A stretch of DNA of 64,000 nucleotides. Source: Clostridia bacterium (GTDB lineage: Bacteria; Bacillota; Clostridia; Oscillospirales; Acutalibacteraceae). Of the stretch, positions 54,328-62,947 are shown one piece after another (the stretch's first letter is position 1; every line of letters begins with the position of its first letter). The position numbers were made by a program, and so were the translations under genes. The DNA is taken from positions 54,981 to 118,980 of the forward strand of contig JAFRUA010000028.1 in assembly GCA_017434855.1 (NCBI GenBank), given 5' to 3'. Under the pieces are notes generated by a model. That model worked only from the letters and a program-made list of their open reading frames with translations. It was not told the DNA's origin and did not search any database.

Positions 54328-54356
54328 ATTGTATCGGGAATGCCGCGCCTTGTCAA
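54328..54356 (-). promoter_or_regulatory. Sigma-A promoter of tmcAL
   Basis: Minus strand TTGACA (54351-54356), 17-base spacer, TACAAT (54328-54333). It directly abuts the terminator of the DUF1540 gene. Confidence 0.9.
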
Positions 54357-54357
54357 G

Positions 54358-54386
54358 AAAAAAAATACCCCCGCGAACGGGAGTAT
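54358..54386 (-). terminator. Terminator of the DUF1540 gene
   Basis: Minus strand ATACTCCCG, loop TTCG, CGGGGGTAT (one G-T pair), then eight T. Confidence 0.92.
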
Positions 54387-54409
54387 CTTTTGCAGATGTT
54401 CTCTGCCGG

Positions 54410-54586
54410 TTACATACCGCTTTGCGGCATGAAGGATTCACAGTCGACGCACTGCGGTTCGGTCGGATGCGGCTCATGCGTACCGATGGAGACACAGCGC
54501 AGCGTGCAGTAATCCTCCGCCTGCGCGTGGTTCTTGCAGGAACGCACGGTGCAGCCGATGCACTTGTTGATCGATTCGTTGTTCAT
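54410..54586 (-). CDS. DUF1540 cysteine-rich small protein
   Basis: A 58-residue protein with seven cysteines in the DUF1540 pattern: C-I-G-C ... C-K-N-H, then C-T-L-R-C, and C-V-D-C-E-S-F at the end. Such small proteins are widespread in clostridia and probably bind a metal; the function is unknown. The ATG is set by AAAGGAT. It has its own terminator. Confidence 0.82.
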   Translation of the reverse strand: MNNESINKCIGCTVRSCKNHAQAEDYCTLRCVSIGTHEPHPTEPQCVDCESFMPQSGM

Positions 54587-54770
54587 ACGTGATCCTTTCT
54601 TCGGCGCCGCCGGCTTCGTGTGAAACCGGCGGGAAAATGGATGCTTCCGAAACGAATGCGCGTTCCGGGAAGCCGCAGCCGACACACCGCACCGTTTTTT
54701 CGGTACGCCGCACGTCAGCGGCGGCTTCGATCATAGCATGCCCGGCAATGCGCCGCGTTATACATGCAGC

Positions 54771-54808
54771 GAAAAAAAACCGCGCACAGCGATCTGCCGT
54801 ACGCGGTT
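54771..54808 (-). terminator. Terminator of the 701-residue secreted protein gene
   Basis: Minus strand AACCGCGTAC, 11-base loop, GTGCGCGGTT (one G-T pair), then TTTTTT. Confidence 0.92.
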
Positions 54809-54824
54809 GCATTTGATTTACTTC

Positions 54825-56930
54825 TTATTTGATCAGGATGTGCATGAAGTCGATCTTCCGGAAGATCTTGTCAAAGAAATTCCAGAAATTCTTGATGACC
54901 TTTGCACAGAAGTCGATGAAGGTGTTTTTGGCGTCGCTTTCCGCAAAGGAGATGTTGGCCGTCGCAATGGCAACGATTCTCTGCGAAAAATCTCTGTATT
55001 CGCCGAGCAGCATCGCGTCAAGATAGGAACACAGATTCTTTTTGGTCTCGCTCTTCAGATTGAGCGAGGTGTTGCTGTTGATCTTGGACTTCATGGTCGC
55101 AACCACGTTCGGGTTGTTTTTGTTGTTGCCGAGCAGGTTGAGATACAGCAGCAGATACAGGAAGCATTCCGCCTCGTCGCGTGCCAGCAGCATGATCTCT
55201 GCCGGAACCTTGATGAACTGCAGCTTGTCGGTCGCCGCGGCGTCGTTGCCGTTGGAAACCAGATTCAGGAAGCCCTCATATGTTTTCAGTTGGGCGCTCG
55301 TGATCTTGCCGGCGTCGATCCAGTTCTTAAAGAGCGCTTCCACCGCCGGGAAGCAGGTCGTCGCGTGCATCATCAGCCAGGACTGCACCGTCTGCACCAG
55401 GTATTTGATCGGGCCGATGGTATAGGCGTTTTCGATCACGCCGCGCACAAAGAACGACGCAACGTCTGCCGGGCGGTTGATCTGCGCTTCCGGTGCGGAC
55501 ATCTCGTTATAGTCCACCTGCAGCATATTCATGACCGAAGCGAAATTCACTTTCGGCTCATACAGGCGGTTGCCGTTGAAGTCGGTCGCCTGCTGGATCG
55601 TGGTCTGCTGCTCTGCAATGGAATAGGTCTTACCGTCGATGGTCAGCGTGCTGCGGATATTGATCTTGCCGGCGGGCGCCGAGATGGTGACCTTTTGGTT
55701 GTTGTTGTCATATGCAGAGTAGTAATAGACGCCGTTCTTTTCTTCTTTCAGCTCATCGATCCTGTAGGTCTTTCCGCCGATCACGATGACCATATCCGAA
55801 CGAAGATCCGTTGTGCTGACATACATCGTCAGGTGCTGATCGATCGCGTCGATCACCGTATAGGCATACCGGCCGGCGGAATCGGTCAAAGGCGCCTCTT
55901 CCCACTTGGGCTGGAACCACACGCTGGTCAGATACTCGGTCAGGCCGCTGTAAAGGCCGATCGCCTTATAAAATGTGCCTGCTTTCACATAGTTCTGGCT
56001 GAAGGTCACTGTCACATCCTCATAGTTCGGGAACAGCAGATGGCCGACAAAGTTTGTGATCTTGGTCGCGTTCGCGGCGTTATAGAACTGCAGGTTGTTG
56101 AACTTGGAATCCAGCACGCGGCGCAGATAGTCGTTCATTTCGCCATACAGCAGCGCAAAATCCAGATAGCCGACGCGCATGTTGCCCGAGGCGGCATGAT
56201 CGATGCCGGTTGTGGACTTGAAGGTTGCGGTGGTCCCGCTGACAACGCCTGCAGACGCCACGGTAAACGCATCGTCGCCCGTGGTGAAGGTATAGGTCGC
56301 GCCGGTGTATTCGCCGTCGTCGGAAACCAGATAGAACCGATAGTAGTACGTCGTGTTGGCCTGCAGCGCGCTGTCGGTGTAGCCATAAGCCTTCAGACCG
56401 AACGAAAGGTCAAAGGACGATTCGGTCTTATACAAAGACTTGAACGCGGCGCTCTTGTTCAGCCCGCTCTGGCTGGTGGCAAGCTGGAAGCCGGCGATGC
56501 GGGCATGCACAGCCGCAGAGAAGGCCACGTGCGTTGCGATCGTCAGATCGTCTGCATTGGAGGACGCGTTCGTCCCCGACCAGCTTGCGGTCGGATAGCC
56601 CGGGTCGGCGTTGTAATCGCTCGTCCAGGCAACCGTGTTGGCGTCATACAGGTCCTTCACCGTCAGACCAAGCAGGTTGACGTTGTTCAGACGGCCGGCG
56701 GCGCGCAGGGCGTCGATGTCGTTGCCGACGGTCTGCCCGGTGACAGCCTTGATCTGCTGCGGGATCGAAACGTCGTTGAGCATGGTGGTAAAGTTGTCAT
56801 CCATCAGTTTCTTTGCAAGCTCTGCAGAGAAATCGACCAGCTCGATCTCTTCTTCACCCGCTGCAAGCGCGACGCTGACGCAGCTGAAGATCATCAGCAG
56901 GCTGAGCAAAATGCTTAAAAACTTTTTCAT
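54825..56930 (-). CDS. Large secreted protein of unknown function with C-terminal amphipathic helix
   Basis: A 701-residue protein I cannot assign. It has a signal peptide (1-23; M-K-K-F-L-S-I-L-L-S-L-L-M-I-F-S), a fibronectin type III-like region around residues 100-240 (T-T-Y-Y-Y-R-F-Y-L-V-S-D-D-G-E-Y-T-G), a middle part with beta-structure (D-L-R-S-D-M-V-I-V-I-G-G-K-T-Y-R) and a mostly helical C-terminal third. The last about 28 residues form an aromatic basic helix (K-N-F-W-N-F-F-D-K-I-F-R-K-I-D-F). No LPxTG, dockerin or SLH module is visible, so the tail may be the means of attachment. Start after AAGGAG; strong promoter just upstream; monocistronic. Confidence 0.75.
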   Translation of the reverse strand: MKKFLSILLSLLMIFSCVSVALAAGEEEIELVDFSAELAKKLMDDNFTTMLNDVSIPQQIKAVTGQTVGNDIDALRAAGRLNNVNLLGLTVKDLYDANTVAWTSDYNADPGYPTASWSGTNASSNADDLTIATHVAFSAAVHARIAGFQLATSQSGLNKSAAFKSLYKTESSFDLSFGLKAYGYTDSALQANTTYYYRFYLVSDDGEYTGATYTFTTGDDAFTVASAGVVSGTTATFKSTTGIDHAASGNMRVGYLDFALLYGEMNDYLRRVLDSKFNNLQFYNAANATKITNFVGHLLFPNYEDVTVTFSQNYVKAGTFYKAIGLYSGLTEYLTSVWFQPKWEEAPLTDSAGRYAYTVIDAIDQHLTMYVSTTDLRSDMVIVIGGKTYRIDELKEEKNGVYYYSAYDNNNQKVTISAPAGKINIRSTLTIDGKTYSIAEQQTTIQQATDFNGNRLYEPKVNFASVMNMLQVDYNEMSAPEAQINRPADVASFFVRGVIENAYTIGPIKYLVQTVQSWLMMHATTCFPAVEALFKNWIDAGKITSAQLKTYEGFLNLVSNGNDAAATDKLQFIKVPAEIMLLARDEAECFLYLLLYLNLLGNNKNNPNVVATMKSKINSNTSLNLKSETKKNLCSYLDAMLLGEYRDFSQRIVAIATANISFAESDAKNTFIDFCAKVIKNFWNFFDKIFRKIDFMHILIK

Positions 56931-57255
56931 AGAAACGAACTCCTTTCGCGATGCGTTCAAGCACATTGAGATTTTGAAGAGGTGCTTTTATCCTGTATAA
57001 GTTTATCATTTTCGGCGCGCGTTGTCAACGGTTTTTCGGCAATTCCTTGTGAAGATTTCGCGTTGATTTTTGTCATGCGGCAAATCTTGCGTGATGTTTT
57101 GCAGCTTTGTGACGGAACGATGACGCAGACATTGTCATAAAATGAAACGGCGCGGCATGATTAACCGCGCGTCGTTCGGGCATACTGTTATCGGTTCTCG
57201 GATTCGATTCAATGATCGAACGCATGAACCCCACATTTTTTTAGGAGCGATCTAC
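56931..57255. other. 325-base intergenic region between the secreted protein gene and mazF
   Basis: It holds the leftward promoter (57000-57028) of the secreted protein gene and a leader for mazF with two inverted repeats: CGCGG-(9)-CCGCG near 57149-57170 and TTCGAT-(6)-ATCGAA near 57205-57222. No antitoxin gene, no tRNA and no convincing rightward -35/-10 pair was found. Confidence 0.6.
57000..57028 (-). promoter_or_regulatory. Sigma-A promoter of the secreted protein gene
   Basis: Minus strand TTGACA (57023-57028), 17-base spacer, TAAACT (57000-57005; TGn-extended). Confidence 0.85.
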
Positions 57256-57615
57256 ATGACTGTCAAACGCGGAGATATTTTTTACGCCGACCTCAGCCCC
57301 GTTGTGGGGTCAGAGCAGGGCGGCGTGCGTCCGGTGCTGATCGTGCAGAACGACGTCGGCAACAAATACAGTCCGACCGTGATCGTTTCGGCCATCACCA
57401 GCCGCCAGTCCAAGGCCGGGCTGCCGACCCACATCCGGGTGGACGCCAGTGAAAACGGCCTGACCAAGGATTCCATCGTCCTGCTGGAGCAGATGCGCAC
57501 CATCGACAAGCAGCGCCTGCGCGAGCGCATGGGCGCGCTGGACGACGCTGACATGCTGCGGGTGGACCGCGCCATCGGCGTGTCGCTGGGGCTGAGTGTT
57601 CCGCTGGCGCTGTAA
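57256..57615 (+). CDS. mazF: MazF/PemK-family endoribonuclease toxin, no adjacent antitoxin
   Basis: A 119-residue protein of the MazF/EndoA family, sequence-specific mRNA interferases. It contains V-K-R-G-D-I-F-Y-A-D-L-S-P-V-V-G-S-E-Q-G-G, P-V-L-I-V-Q-N-D, T-S-R-Q-S-K, and the core L-L-E-Q-M-R-T-I-D. AGGAG stands eight bases before the chosen ATG; the upstream frame is not plausible. Bacillus-type EndoA normally follows its antitoxin EndoAI; here no MazE-like gene precedes or follows. It may be an orphan under separate control or a distant antitoxin may exist. Confidence 0.9.
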   Translation: MTVKRGDIFYADLSPVVGSEQGGVRPVLIVQNDVGNKYSPTVIVSAITSRQSKAGLPTHIRVDASENGLTKDSIVLLEQMRTIDKQRLRERMGALDDADMLRVDRAIGVSLGLSVPLAL

Positions 57616-57645
57616 TCTTTCGGTACGCGCCGCACGCGGGCCGTC

Positions 57646-57685
57646 AAAAAAGCAGTGCGCCGCCGGGGAGCGCTTCCCCGGCGGC
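57646..57685. terminator. Bidirectional terminator between mazF and the surface protein gene
   Basis: GCCGCCGGGGA and TCCCCGGCGGC form eleven perfect base pairs with a five-base loop. The minus-strand transcript then has GCACTGCTTTTTTG. The plus-strand side has AGTGTGTTGTTTTG, so it can serve both converging genes. Confidence 0.85.
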
Positions 57686-57701
57686 AGTGTGTTGTTTTGG
57701 T

Positions 57702-60700
57702 TTATTTCCCGCCGCCGAGCCAACGGATCAGACGCAGAAGGAAGTTGATGATGCTGCGTGCCATGCGGCGGAAGAACCCGCCGGTGTCGCTGTCGTCCGG
57801 CTGGTCCGGTTGATCCGGTTGATCCGCCTCCAACTGCGGTAGCTCATACTCGCCCCATTCCATACAGTTGGGTTCATTGCATTGGATCTCGATCGTACCC
57901 GGAGCGTCCACAGTCGCGGGAACCTCGTTTCTTCGCTCGCCGTACTGGTTGTGGATCACTTCGCCGCCGGAGAGGAACACGCCGCAATCCTGACACTGTT
58001 CTCCGGCTTTATGGCCGTGCTCATACGGTCCGGGGATGATTTCCTCGACCCACGCAACATGCTGGTGACCGGTGGCGCCGATCTCTTCCCCGCCGGAAAT
58101 GTAGGCCGCGCAGTCTTCGCAGTACCAGCCGGCGGCAGTGCCCGCGGCGGTGCAGGTCGCCGGGATCTCGGCCTTTTCGGTGACGGTATGGGAGGCGTCA
58201 GTCGGGCAAAGGGGTACGAAGTTCACGCCGGAAACCTCGCAGGCCGCTTCGGTGGTGGAGCCAGGATAGCCGTAAACGGTGAGCCAGGAAGCGGGCGTCA
58301 GTTCGACGTCCTCATAATACTCGTGGCCGTCGCCTTCTTCATAATTATAGACCCACTGGGCAAACCGCGGCGCTTTTCCAAGCTCATATTCGCTGCGATA
58401 GATCGATATAAATAAATCTGTGTACGACTGAAAGCTTTCTTCCAAAGCTGCGGAACAGGCCGCTGTTTTCACCGGCTTTTCGCAGACACAATTGTCACCG
58501 CCGCCGCAATTGTACGGGCTGCAGTCGCATGGGCCGGCTTCAAAGAAATCATCGATGGAAGTGAAGGCGGTACCAAGCGTATCATTGAACCGGGCGATGG
58601 CTGTTTCCACAAAGCTGTCGATGCTGTCTGCATTCCGGTTATAGTAATAATTCAGATAACGCAGAAATTCCTCATCACTCGCCTTGCCGAACTTTTGATA
58701 ATCGCAGGAATCACAAACCTTGTGCTGATGGATGAACACATCCTGCAGCGCTTCAACGTCCTGATACAAAAACTCATACACTATAAATGAAGGGATGCTT
58801 GCCTTGATCCTTTCTGCAACCGCTTCCAATGAATCAAAGGTCGGCGTATCTCCGCGATACCCCTGCACAACAACCCGGTTGGCCGCGAAATCAAAGTCCG
58901 GGTTACGGACGATCAGCCGCTTTGTGAAATTCACCGGAAGCTCCTCGCCGTCCCAGAACCGCTCCAGCGTAGACGGCAGGTCCACCAGCTCGAGAACACT
59001 GCCGATGCCGTCTGAGATTCCGCCCGTCAGATAACCGGAAACCGCCGTGATCCCTTCGCCCACCACAATCCGTTTGATTTGATCATATGTAAACATGTAG
59101 TATGCCGTATAGGCAGCGACCAGCGTTTCAAACGAGGCTGCCGCGCTGTTTTCGACGTCCGAAATATCAATACCGCACGTTTCCTGAATATAATCTTTCG
59201 CATAAGCTTCGATCGCCTCGGCCCACGGATAGTACTCTTTTGTATTGGTTTCGGTGCAGGTCACCATCGTTTGGGTGTCGCTGTCCCATGTCTGATAGGT
59301 TTCTTCAACCTCACGGGTCTGGCGCCGTACTTCGCCGGTCCCGTTGATCGTCAGCGTGCCGTCCGCCAGCATCCATGTGATGTTGTCACCGCAGGTGCCG
59401 GCGCCGATCATGGGCACGAAGTTCACGCCGGAGGTCTCGCAGGCCGTTTCCGCCGTGGAACCGGCATAGCCGTAGACGGTCAGCCAGGGCACGGGAATGA
59501 GCGGGAAGGAATGCACTTGCCCATCATCCGACTGATAACTGTCAAGCGGCGGATTACCAAGCGCAAAGGAATGATTCAGTGATTCCAATTTGTAACCGGC
59601 TTCCGTCAGCCTTGCCCCGCCGATCATGTTGTCGCCCGGCGCCGTCCGGAACGCCGGACCTTCCGCCATTCCGACACAGGTACAGCCGTCTTTGCAGCAG
59701 TTTTCGCCGCAATTGCAGGCAGCCGGTACATAGAAATCGTCCAGCGACGTAAAGTTAGTGCCCCGGACTTCATTGATCCGGGCAATCGCTTTTTCGGTGA
59801 ACGTGTCCAGACTTGGCTCATTTGCATGATAGAAGTCGTTCAGCGTTTGTAGAAATTCATCTTCGCTCATCGCGCTGTATGACCCGTCGTAGTTGTAATT
59901 GTAAATCGCGCAGGAGGCGCAAAGCTCGTCGGCGTGCAGGAATTCATAGACCTTTGACAACCTGTACAAGGCGTAATTCGACACATTCTGCAGCGGTTCC
60001 GCATACGATTGCCAGGTGATAAATGCATCCAGAAAGCTTTCATAGTCTTCCGGCGGGTCAAGCGGCCAATCTTCTTCGTCTTCCGTGGATTCACAGGACC
60101 CATGAATCATCAATTGATTGGCGTCAAAATCCGGGTTGCGAATGATGAGCGTTCTTGCGAACAGAAGATCGACGTCATAATTATAATCGCTGATCTCCGT
60201 CAGCGTGGACGGCAGATCAATCGCTGTAAACCCAATCCCATTCGTGCCAAACAAACCGGAAGGAATCTTCGTGATCCCCTCGCCGACCACAAGGGTGTTC
60301 ATTTGCGCAAGGGCGGTGCGATAATAGTCTGCGCACACGTCTGCCACTGCCTGCGCCGTAAGCTCACCGCCAAAGAAAATCGCGTCCAGTCGTTGCATGT
60401 CCTCGCCGCTCAAGCCGACCCGCCCGCATGCGTAATCCGCCGCATAAGTGTCAATCGCTTCGATCCACGGATAAAGATCCATTGGTTCCACCGCGCCCGT
60501 GCCGCTGATCGTCAGCGTGCCGCCTTTCAGCGTCCATGTGATGTTGTCGCCGCAGGTGCCGGAGGCGGTCAGGGGCGGCAGGTCGGTGGGTTCGGATGCG
60601 GCTGCGGGGTCGCCGTCCGCCGCAAACGCCGGGGCCGCGGCGGTACAAAGCGACAGCAGCAGCGTCAGCGTCAGCAGCCACGCGAGCATGGGTTTCCATG

Positions 60701-60710
60701 TCTTTTTCAT
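57702..60710 (-). CDS. Large secreted surface protein with duplicated BspA-like modules
   Basis: A 1002-residue exported protein with a signal peptide (1-30, ending A-P-A-F-A-A). Two long homologous modules follow, about 48-430 and 430-865. Each begins G-T-C-G-D-N-I-T-W with G-T-L-T-I-x-G-T-G, contains a leucine-rich segment of the LRR_5/BspA kind (V-V-G-E-G-I-T ... L-P-S-T-L), has a cysteine cluster (C-N-C-G-E-N-C-C-K-D-G-C-T-C) and closes W-L-T-V-Y-G-Y-x-G-S-T. A C-terminal Cys-rich repeat (C-T-A-A-G-T-A-A-G-W-Y-C-E-D-C) typical of clostridial surface proteins and an aromatic basic helix (R-S-I-I-N-F-L-L-R-L-I-R-W-L) end it. The gene follows the LytTR system and carries its box pair. Confidence 0.82.
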   Translation of the reverse strand: MKKTWKPMLAWLLTLTLLLSLCTAAAPAFAADGDPAAASEPTDLPPLTASGTCGDNITWTLKGGTLTISGTGAVEPMDLYPWIEAIDTYAADYACGRVGLSGEDMQRLDAIFFGGELTAQAVADVCADYYRTALAQMNTLVVGEGITKIPSGLFGTNGIGFTAIDLPSTLTEISDYNYDVDLLFARTLIIRNPDFDANQLMIHGSCESTEDEEDWPLDPPEDYESFLDAFITWQSYAEPLQNVSNYALYRLSKVYEFLHADELCASCAIYNYNYDGSYSAMSEDEFLQTLNDFYHANEPSLDTFTEKAIARINEVRGTNFTSLDDFYVPAACNCGENCCKDGCTCVGMAEGPAFRTAPGDNMIGGARLTEAGYKLESLNHSFALGNPPLDSYQSDDGQVHSFPLIPVPWLTVYGYAGSTAETACETSGVNFVPMIGAGTCGDNITWMLADGTLTINGTGEVRRQTREVEETYQTWDSDTQTMVTCTETNTKEYYPWAEAIEAYAKDYIQETCGIDISDVENSAAASFETLVAAYTAYYMFTYDQIKRIVVGEGITAVSGYLTGGISDGIGSVLELVDLPSTLERFWDGEELPVNFTKRLIVRNPDFDFAANRVVVQGYRGDTPTFDSLEAVAERIKASIPSFIVYEFLYQDVEALQDVFIHQHKVCDSCDYQKFGKASDEEFLRYLNYYYNRNADSIDSFVETAIARFNDTLGTAFTSIDDFFEAGPCDCSPYNCGGGDNCVCEKPVKTAACSAALEESFQSYTDLFISIYRSEYELGKAPRFAQWVYNYEEGDGHEYYEDVELTPASWLTVYGYPGSTTEAACEVSGVNFVPLCPTDASHTVTEKAEIPATCTAAGTAAGWYCEDCAAYISGGEEIGATGHQHVAWVEEIIPGPYEHGHKAGEQCQDCGVFLSGGEVIHNQYGERRNEVPATVDAPGTIEIQCNEPNCMEWGEYELPQLEADQPDQPDQPDDSDTGGFFRRMARSIINFLLRLIRWLGGGK

Positions 60711-60741
60711 ATTGATCTCCCTTTCTGTTCAGGTTACGTTT

Positions 60742-60806
60742 ATCATATCACAGTTTTTTCCGATTGCATCCATTTTGGAGTGAAAAATCATTTCAAAGGA
60801 GTGAAA
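60742..60806 (-). promoter_or_regulatory. LytTR-type box pair and extended -10 of the surface protein gene
   Basis: Minus strand: TTTCACTCC (60798-60806), 12 bases, TTTCACTCC (60777-60785), 29 bases, TATGAT (60742-60747) with TGn before it. Two 9-base direct repeats 12 bases apart are the format of LytTR-domain binding sites. The same geometry recurs upstream of the LytTR operon. Confidence 0.72.
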
Positions 60807-60807
60807 T

Positions 60808-62160
60808 TCATTCGGTCGGCGCGTCGGCCGGCAGATTCAGATAGATTTGCAGCTCAAACACGCCGTCCTTCGCCGTGAAGGTCACGTTGTCGCTGCCGTA
60901 CTTTGCGGCGGCCTTTTTGATGCTGCGCAGGCCGTAGCCGTGGGCGCGCTTATCGGCCTTGCTGGTCTGCGGCAGACCGTTTTTGAGCTTCACGTCGCCC
61001 TTGTACGGGTTGCGGATCGTGATATACACGGTCTGCTTTGTGCGGTGCGTGCGCAGGGTGACGACTTTGTCGCCGTCGGTCTGGGCCGCCGCCTCGATGG
61101 CGTTGTCAAGCGCGTTGGGAAAGATGGTATAGATGTCGTCGGGATCGACGCCCGCTTTCGGGAACGCCGTGTCAAACGGCACGTCCAGCCGCACGCAGGC
61201 GCGCTGGGCGATCTGCTGCTCACAGAACAGTACCGTGTCCAATCGGTAGTTCCCGGTGTGGAAACGCTCCCCGGTGCCGGAGACAAAGTCGCTGAACTGT
61301 TCGGCCAGCGCACGCGCGTCGTCGGGGCGGTTCTCGTCGAGGTACGCGATCAGCGGACGCATCTTTTTCGGAAAATCGTGGCGGAACATGCGCACATCCT
61401 CCACCATGTGCTCCATCCATTCATACTGCTGGATCTGCATCTGCAATTGCTTTTTGTTGTTTTCGGATTCATTGCGCATCCGGAAGAACCGCACCGCCGC
61501 ATACGACACCGTCGCGGTCAGCATCGGAATGTTCATCAGCATAAAGGCAAATTCGGTTTGCCGCGTTTCGCTGTACGCCGAAGCGATCAGCAGCAGCGTG
61601 GTGACAAACACCGCCGTGGACGCCGTCATCAGCAGGAACAAAACCGCCCCGCCGCGGGTCACGTTGACCGCCGCCGCATGCCGCTGCGTATAGCGCGTCA
61701 AAAACAGATAGGCCAGCAAAAAGGCGGCAACGTCCACCAAAAAACCGACAAGCAGCTCCAGCGCGTCGTCGCGGTGCTCGTTGTCAAAGCCGAAGCCCAC
61801 CAGCAGGATGAGGAAGCGAACGGCTTCCACAAAGGCATAGCCCGCCACGGTGAGCATCGCCTTCCACAGCCCCCGGCGCGGAAAGAGCAGCGCCATGCAC
61901 ACAAACGGCAGCGCCAGCTCTGCCACGGACCACAGGAACTGCACAAAGTCAGACGCATTCACGGTCAGCGGCGACACAATGCCGCAAATGACGCACAGCG
62001 CCGCGCACCCAAGCAGCGGCAGCGCCCGCCGGCGAACCGACAGATGAAACAGCGACACGGCAAAAAACGCGCAGCCGGCCACCAGCACCAGATTGTCAAG
62101 GGACGAGATCAGCGCAAAGATGACGGTGGATTTCCGGATCAGATCCGCAATCAAAAGCAT
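60808..62160 (-). CDS. GHKL-domain sensor histidine kinase (AgrC/LytS-like)
   Basis: A 450-residue membrane sensor. About six hydrophobic segments fill residues 1-210; then comes a dimerisation helix with the phospho-acceptor His261 (M-F-R-H-D-F-P-K-K) and a GHKL ATPase domain with the N-box F-P-N-A-L-D-N-A-I-E-A-A and G-box H-G-Y-G-L-R-S-I. This is the layout of peptide sensors such as AgrC. GGAGGG precedes the ATG. It follows the response regulator by 14 bases. No agrB or agrD was found beside it, so the signal is unknown. Confidence 0.9.
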   Translation of the reverse strand: MLLIADLIRKSTVIFALISSLDNLVLVAGCAFFAVSLFHLSVRRRALPLLGCAALCVICGIVSPLTVNASDFVQFLWSVAELALPFVCMALLFPRRGLWKAMLTVAGYAFVEAVRFLILLVGFGFDNEHRDDALELLVGFLVDVAAFLLAYLFLTRYTQRHAAAVNVTRGGAVLFLLMTASTAVFVTTLLLIASAYSETRQTEFAFMLMNIPMLTATVSYAAVRFFRMRNESENNKKQLQMQIQQYEWMEHMVEDVRMFRHDFPKKMRPLIAYLDENRPDDARALAEQFSDFVSGTGERFHTGNYRLDTVLFCEQQIAQRACVRLDVPFDTAFPKAGVDPDDIYTIFPNALDNAIEAAAQTDGDKVVTLRTHRTKQTVYITIRNPYKGDVKLKNGLPQTSKADKRAHGYGLRSIKKAAAKYGSDNVTFTAKDGVFELQIYLNLPADAPTE

Positions 62161-62174
62161 AACGCACCCTCCCC

Positions 62175-62870
62175 TCAATGATTGAACAAAAACATGAAAT
62201 TGTGATACGCCCGCTGAAAGTCCTTTGCCTTGAGCGGCAGCGTTTCACCGTTCTTGAGCGTGACGCTTTTGGCGTCATAGGAATCGACATACTGCAGATT
62301 CACGAGGTACGACCGCTGAATGCGGTAAAACAGCCCGGCGGGCAGCAGCTTTTCCAGGTCGCGCAGCAGATAGTTATAGCTTTCCACCCCGTCAAACAGA
62401 TGGAGCTTGACCTGCTTGTTGTCCGCTTCCACATACAGGATATCCTGGGCAAAGACGGTCTGATAGCGTTTGCCCCGCCGCAGCTCAAAGCGGTTGAAAA
62501 ACGACAGGCGATAGAACTGGTCCAGCTTTTCTTCCAGTTGGGCGTCGTCCACGGGCTTTCTCAAAAAGCCTTCGGCATGGATGCCCTGATTGATGATCTG
62601 CGCGGCCGCCGCGTCATAGTTGGTCAGGTAGCAGATCGTCACGGCGTGGCTGTACTTTTCCTTGAGCGCCTGCGCCAGCTCGATGCCGTTCATGGCGTCC
62701 ATGCAAAAATCCAGAAAGTACAGATCAAACTTTCCCCGTTCCAGCAGGTCGCGCCCGTCGGTAAAGCGTTCGCATTCGATCTCATAGTCGCGCTTGAAGG
62801 CATAGGCGCGGATGCGCTGCTCCAGATCTTCGGTGATGTTGGGCTCATCGTCGCACAAAGCAATTCTCAT
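62175..62870 (-). CDS. LytTR-family response regulator (AgrA-like)
   Basis: A 231-residue regulator: receiver domain (residues 1-120; acidic pocket C-D-D-E, phospho-acceptor Asp54 in Y-F-L-D-F-C-M-D, K in L-R-K-P-V) and a LytTR DNA-binding domain (about 135-230; I-L-Y-V-E-A-D-N-K, then F-Y-R-I-Q-R-S-Y-L-V-N). LytTR proteins bind pairs of about 9-base direct repeats 12-13 bases apart. Precisely such a pair lies upstream of this gene and of the surface protein gene, so autoregulation is likely. Confidence 0.93.
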   Translation of the reverse strand: MRIALCDDEPNITEDLEQRIRAYAFKRDYEIECERFTDGRDLLERGKFDLYFLDFCMDAMNGIELAQALKEKYSHAVTICYLTNYDAAAAQIINQGIHAEGFLRKPVDDAQLEEKLDQFYRLSFFNRFELRRGKRYQTVFAQDILYVEADNKQVKLHLFDGVESYNYLLRDLEKLLPAGLFYRIQRSYLVNLQYVDSYDAKSVTLKNGETLPLKAKDFQRAYHNFMFLFNH

Positions 62871-62896
62871 AATACATTCTCCCTTTCTCTGTTTTC

Positions 62897-62925
62897 AGTA
62901 TAGCATACTTCCCCTTGCGCTGCAA
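62897..62925 (-). promoter_or_regulatory. Proximal promoter of the LytTR operon
   Basis: Minus strand TTGCAG (62920-62925), 17-base spacer, TATACT (62897-62902; TGn-extended). It may provide basal expression, with the box-bearing promoter upstream adding regulated expression. Confidence 0.7.
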
Positions 62926-62947
62926 GCGAAATCCGTTCGCTGTGTTC

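Noticed and set aside
57142..57255. N-terminal extension of MazF in the same frame
   Set aside because: No ribosome site at the upstream start, unrelated composition, and AGGAG stands directly before the internal ATG.
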